Positions 5,043 through 6,131 of a DNA stretch of 6,131 bases are shown one piece after another (position 1 is the stretch's first letter; each line of letters begins with the position of its first letter). The notes beneath the pieces were generated by a model. The model did no database searches, had not been told where the DNA came from, and saw only the letters and a list, made by a program, of their open reading frames with translations. The stretch is from AC-50 sp035640455 (GTDB taxonomy: Bacteria > Actinomycetota > Thermoleophilia > Gaiellales > Gaiellaceae), in the NCBI GenBank assembly GCA_035640455.1, contig DASQWB010000050.1, positions 1-6,131 of the forward strand. The letters run 5' to 3'. Both the position numbers and the translations under genes were made by a program.

Positions 5043-5405
5043 ATGAAACGCCGGATGATCGCCCTCGCATTCGCCTCGGCCCTCGGGGCCTTCTGGCTCG
5101 CCGGGTTCGGGCGGGCGATGACGCTGCCGAAGCTCGTCGGCACCAGCGGCCCGGGCTTCGACATCGAGGTGACGAAGGCGGGCAAGGACGTCAAGAAGCT
5201 GCGGCACGGGACGTACAAGATCGTCGTGCGCGACAAGTCGGCCGCGCACAACTTCCACCTCATCGGCCCGGGCGTGAGCAAGAAGACCGGCGTCTCGTTC
5301 GTCGGTACCAAGACGTGGACGGTGAAGCTCAAGAAGGGCAAGTACACGTACCAGTGCGACGTCCATGCCGCGAGCGGCATGAAGGGAAGCTTCCGCGTTA
5401 CGTGA
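5043..5405 (+). CDS. Secreted cupredoxin-like (plastocyanin/azurin-type) protein 2
   Basis: 120-residue paralogue of the preceding gene. The signal peptide has a basic n-region ('MKRR'), a hydrophobic core to about residue 22 and probable cleavage near 'GRA'. Copper ligands are H69 in 'AAHNFHLIGPGV', then C105, H108 and M113 in 'YQCDVHAASGMKGSF'. The Cys-to-Met loop is one residue longer than in copy 1 (CxxHx4M against CxxHx3M). In characterised cupredoxins this loop affects the copper geometry and potential, so the two may differ (inference). 'LVG-(S/T)', 'LKKGKYTY' and 'MKGSF-VT' are shared with copy 1. The shared 15-base string ATGAAGGGAAGCTTC near the 3' ends supports duplication. Its last 8 bp overlap the end of the opposing Mec-type gene. 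Confidence 0.86.
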   Translation: MKRRMIALAFASALGAFWLAGFGRAMTLPKLVGTSGPGFDIEVTKAGKDVKKLRHGTYKIVVRDKSAAHNFHLIGPGVSKKTGVSFVGTKTWTVKLKKGKYTYQCDVHAASGMKGSFRVT

Positions 5406-5772
5406 GTTCGAGCGGAGCGATCTGGCCGTCTCGAATCGTGTAGGCGGCCAGGTCGCCCGTTTGCAGCGAGAGAATGAGGTAGGGCCGGCCCTCCCAGAGG
5501 CCGATGTTCTCGACGTCGGTCTTCGAGGGCCGTGGCGGCGAGGAGAGGTGCGAGTGGAAGACGCCGAGCTCGTAGCCTTCGTCCTCGAGGAAGAAGTCGA
5601 GCGGGTCGCGCGGCTTGAGCTCGAAGCGGTACGGGCTCGCCGCCTCGTTCTCGGCGGGGAGGTAGCGCTCGGCGACGCCGTCGCGGAAGGCGACGAGGCC
5701 GCAGGCCTCGTTCGGAGCCTCGGCCTCGGCGTGGGCGACGAGGGCGGCCCGCACCTCGTCCGGGATCACCAC
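5398..5772 (-). CDS. mec: JAMM/MPN-domain peptidase, Mec-type (CysO-cysteine peptidase-like)
   Basis: 124-residue cytoplasmic zinc metallopeptidase of the JAMM (Mov34/MPN/PAD-1) family. The motif is complete: E22 in 'APNEACGLV', H73 and H75 in 'GVFHSHLSSPPRPSKTDVE', S83 and D86. H75 to D86 has the classical ten-residue spacing. Small stand-alone JAMM proteins beside a cysM-type gene correspond to Mec of Mycobacterium tuberculosis, which frees cysteine from the C-terminus of the sulfur carrier CysO. The neighbour here is a CysM-like gene, so the same role is likely. Two GTG codons (5772 and 5769) can start it. The second forms a GTGA overlap with the cysM stop, so translation is probably coupled. 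The gene symbol is assigned by motif and context. Confidence 0.86.
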   Translation of the reverse strand: MVIPDEVRAALVAHAEAEAPNEACGLVAFRDGVAERYLPAENEAASPYRFELKPRDPLDFFLEDEGYELGVFHSHLSSPPRPSKTDVENIGLWEGRPYLILSLQTGDLAAYTIRDGQIAPLELT

Positions 5773-6131
5773 CAGACGTTCCGCTCCATCGACGCCTCGA
5801 CGTCGTCCGCAGACCAGAAGTCGGCCGAGAGGTACTTCCAGCCGCCGTCGGCCAGGACGCAGACGACGACGCCCTCGTCGAGCTCCGCGGCAAGACGTCG
5901 CGCGACGTGGACGACGGCCCCGGACGAGACGCCGGCGAAGATCCCCTCCCGGTCGAGGAGCGCCCGTACGCCCTGCACCGCCTCCTCGTTCGAGACGAGG
6001 AGCTTCCGATCGAGCTTCGCCAGGTCGAGGATCGGCGGCACGTAGCCCTCGTCGAGCGAGCGGAGCCCCATAACCGGGTCGCCGGGGAGCGGCTCGGCCG
6101 CCGCGACGACGAGGTCGGGGAAGCTCTCGCG
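5766..6131 (-). CDS. cysM: PLP-dependent cysteine synthase, CysM type (partial, N-terminus beyond right edge)
   Basis: The C-terminal 121 residues of a fold-type II PLP enzyme that replaces the leaving group of an activated serine with a sulfur nucleophile to make cysteine. Visible blocks: 'LVVAAAEPLPGDPVMGLRSL', 'GYVPPILDL', 'VSNEEAVQGVRALLDREGIF', then 'AGVSSGAVVHVA', whose serine region lies by the PLP ring nitrogen in this family, and 'VLADGGWKYLSADFW'. The catalytic lysine and the phosphate-binding loop are outside the window. The frame is open to the right edge, so ATG 6071 is internal. Coupling to a Mec-type JAMM gene suggests the CysM route, with a CysO thiocarboxylate as sulfur donor and probably O-phosphoserine as substrate, rather than ordinary CysK; this is inferred from context. 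The C-terminus ends '-NVWW'. Confidence 0.88.
   Translation of the reverse strand, partial: RESFPDLVVAAAEPLPGDPVMGLRSLDEGYVPPILDLAKLDRKLLVSNEEAVQGVRALLDREGIFAGVSSGAVVHVARRLAAELDEGVVVCVLADGGWKYLSADFWSADDVEASMERNVWW

Overview
The window is GC-rich (roughly 70% by eye) and densely packed on both strands, with GTG starts, 'CTCGAG'-type codon use and very little non-coding DNA. Its small secreted cupredoxins with a 'HxFHLxGxGV' core, its SPL-type radical SAM protein and its Mec/CysM pair suggest a high-GC actinobacterium, most likely Thermoleophilia (Gaiellales/Solirubrobacterales-like). That placement is inferred from protein style, not from a marker gene.

Layout, left to right. Minus strand: the N-terminal receiver domain of a NarL/FixJ-type response regulator, cut by the left edge (1-353), preceded by an SPL/Rv2578c-like radical SAM protein (419-1315). 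Plus strand, divergent from it and sharing a CATG at the start codons: a metallo-beta-lactamase-fold gene (1314-2603) that is broken. It has lost a metal-binding histidine, is split by about 344 bp of foreign DNA (about 1569-1912), and has a +1 shift in a run of three C. The foreign DNA carries, on the minus strand, what looks like the last ~49 codons of a DDE transposase, then a stretch encoding a hydrophobic peptide. Plus strand: a CNNM/CorC-type membrane protein (DUF21, two CBS domains, CorC_HlyC domain; 2651-3985). Minus strand, tail to tail with it: a second MBL-fold protein with a degenerate metal site (3982-4563). Plus strand, divergent: two tandem 120-residue secreted cupredoxin-like proteins (4619-4981 and 5043-5405). 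Minus strand, tail to tail with these: a JAMM/Mec-type peptidase (5398-5772), translationally coupled behind the C-terminal part of a PLP-dependent cysteine synthase of CysM type (5766 to the right edge).

The clearest functional unit is cysM-mec. In Mycobacterium tuberculosis the homologous proteins build cysteine on the C-terminus of the sulfur carrier CysO and then release it. A cysO-like gene is not in the window and could lie beyond the right edge. The cupredoxin pair is a recent-looking local duplication with intact type-1 copper ligands. The most unusual region is 1314-2603, an otherwise well-preserved enzyme gene with three separate lesions. Apart from that insert there is no gene-free stretch above 300 bases. 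I saw no rRNA, tRNA, CRISPR array, riboswitch or convincing intrinsic terminator. I did not find a convincing undescribed multi-gene system.
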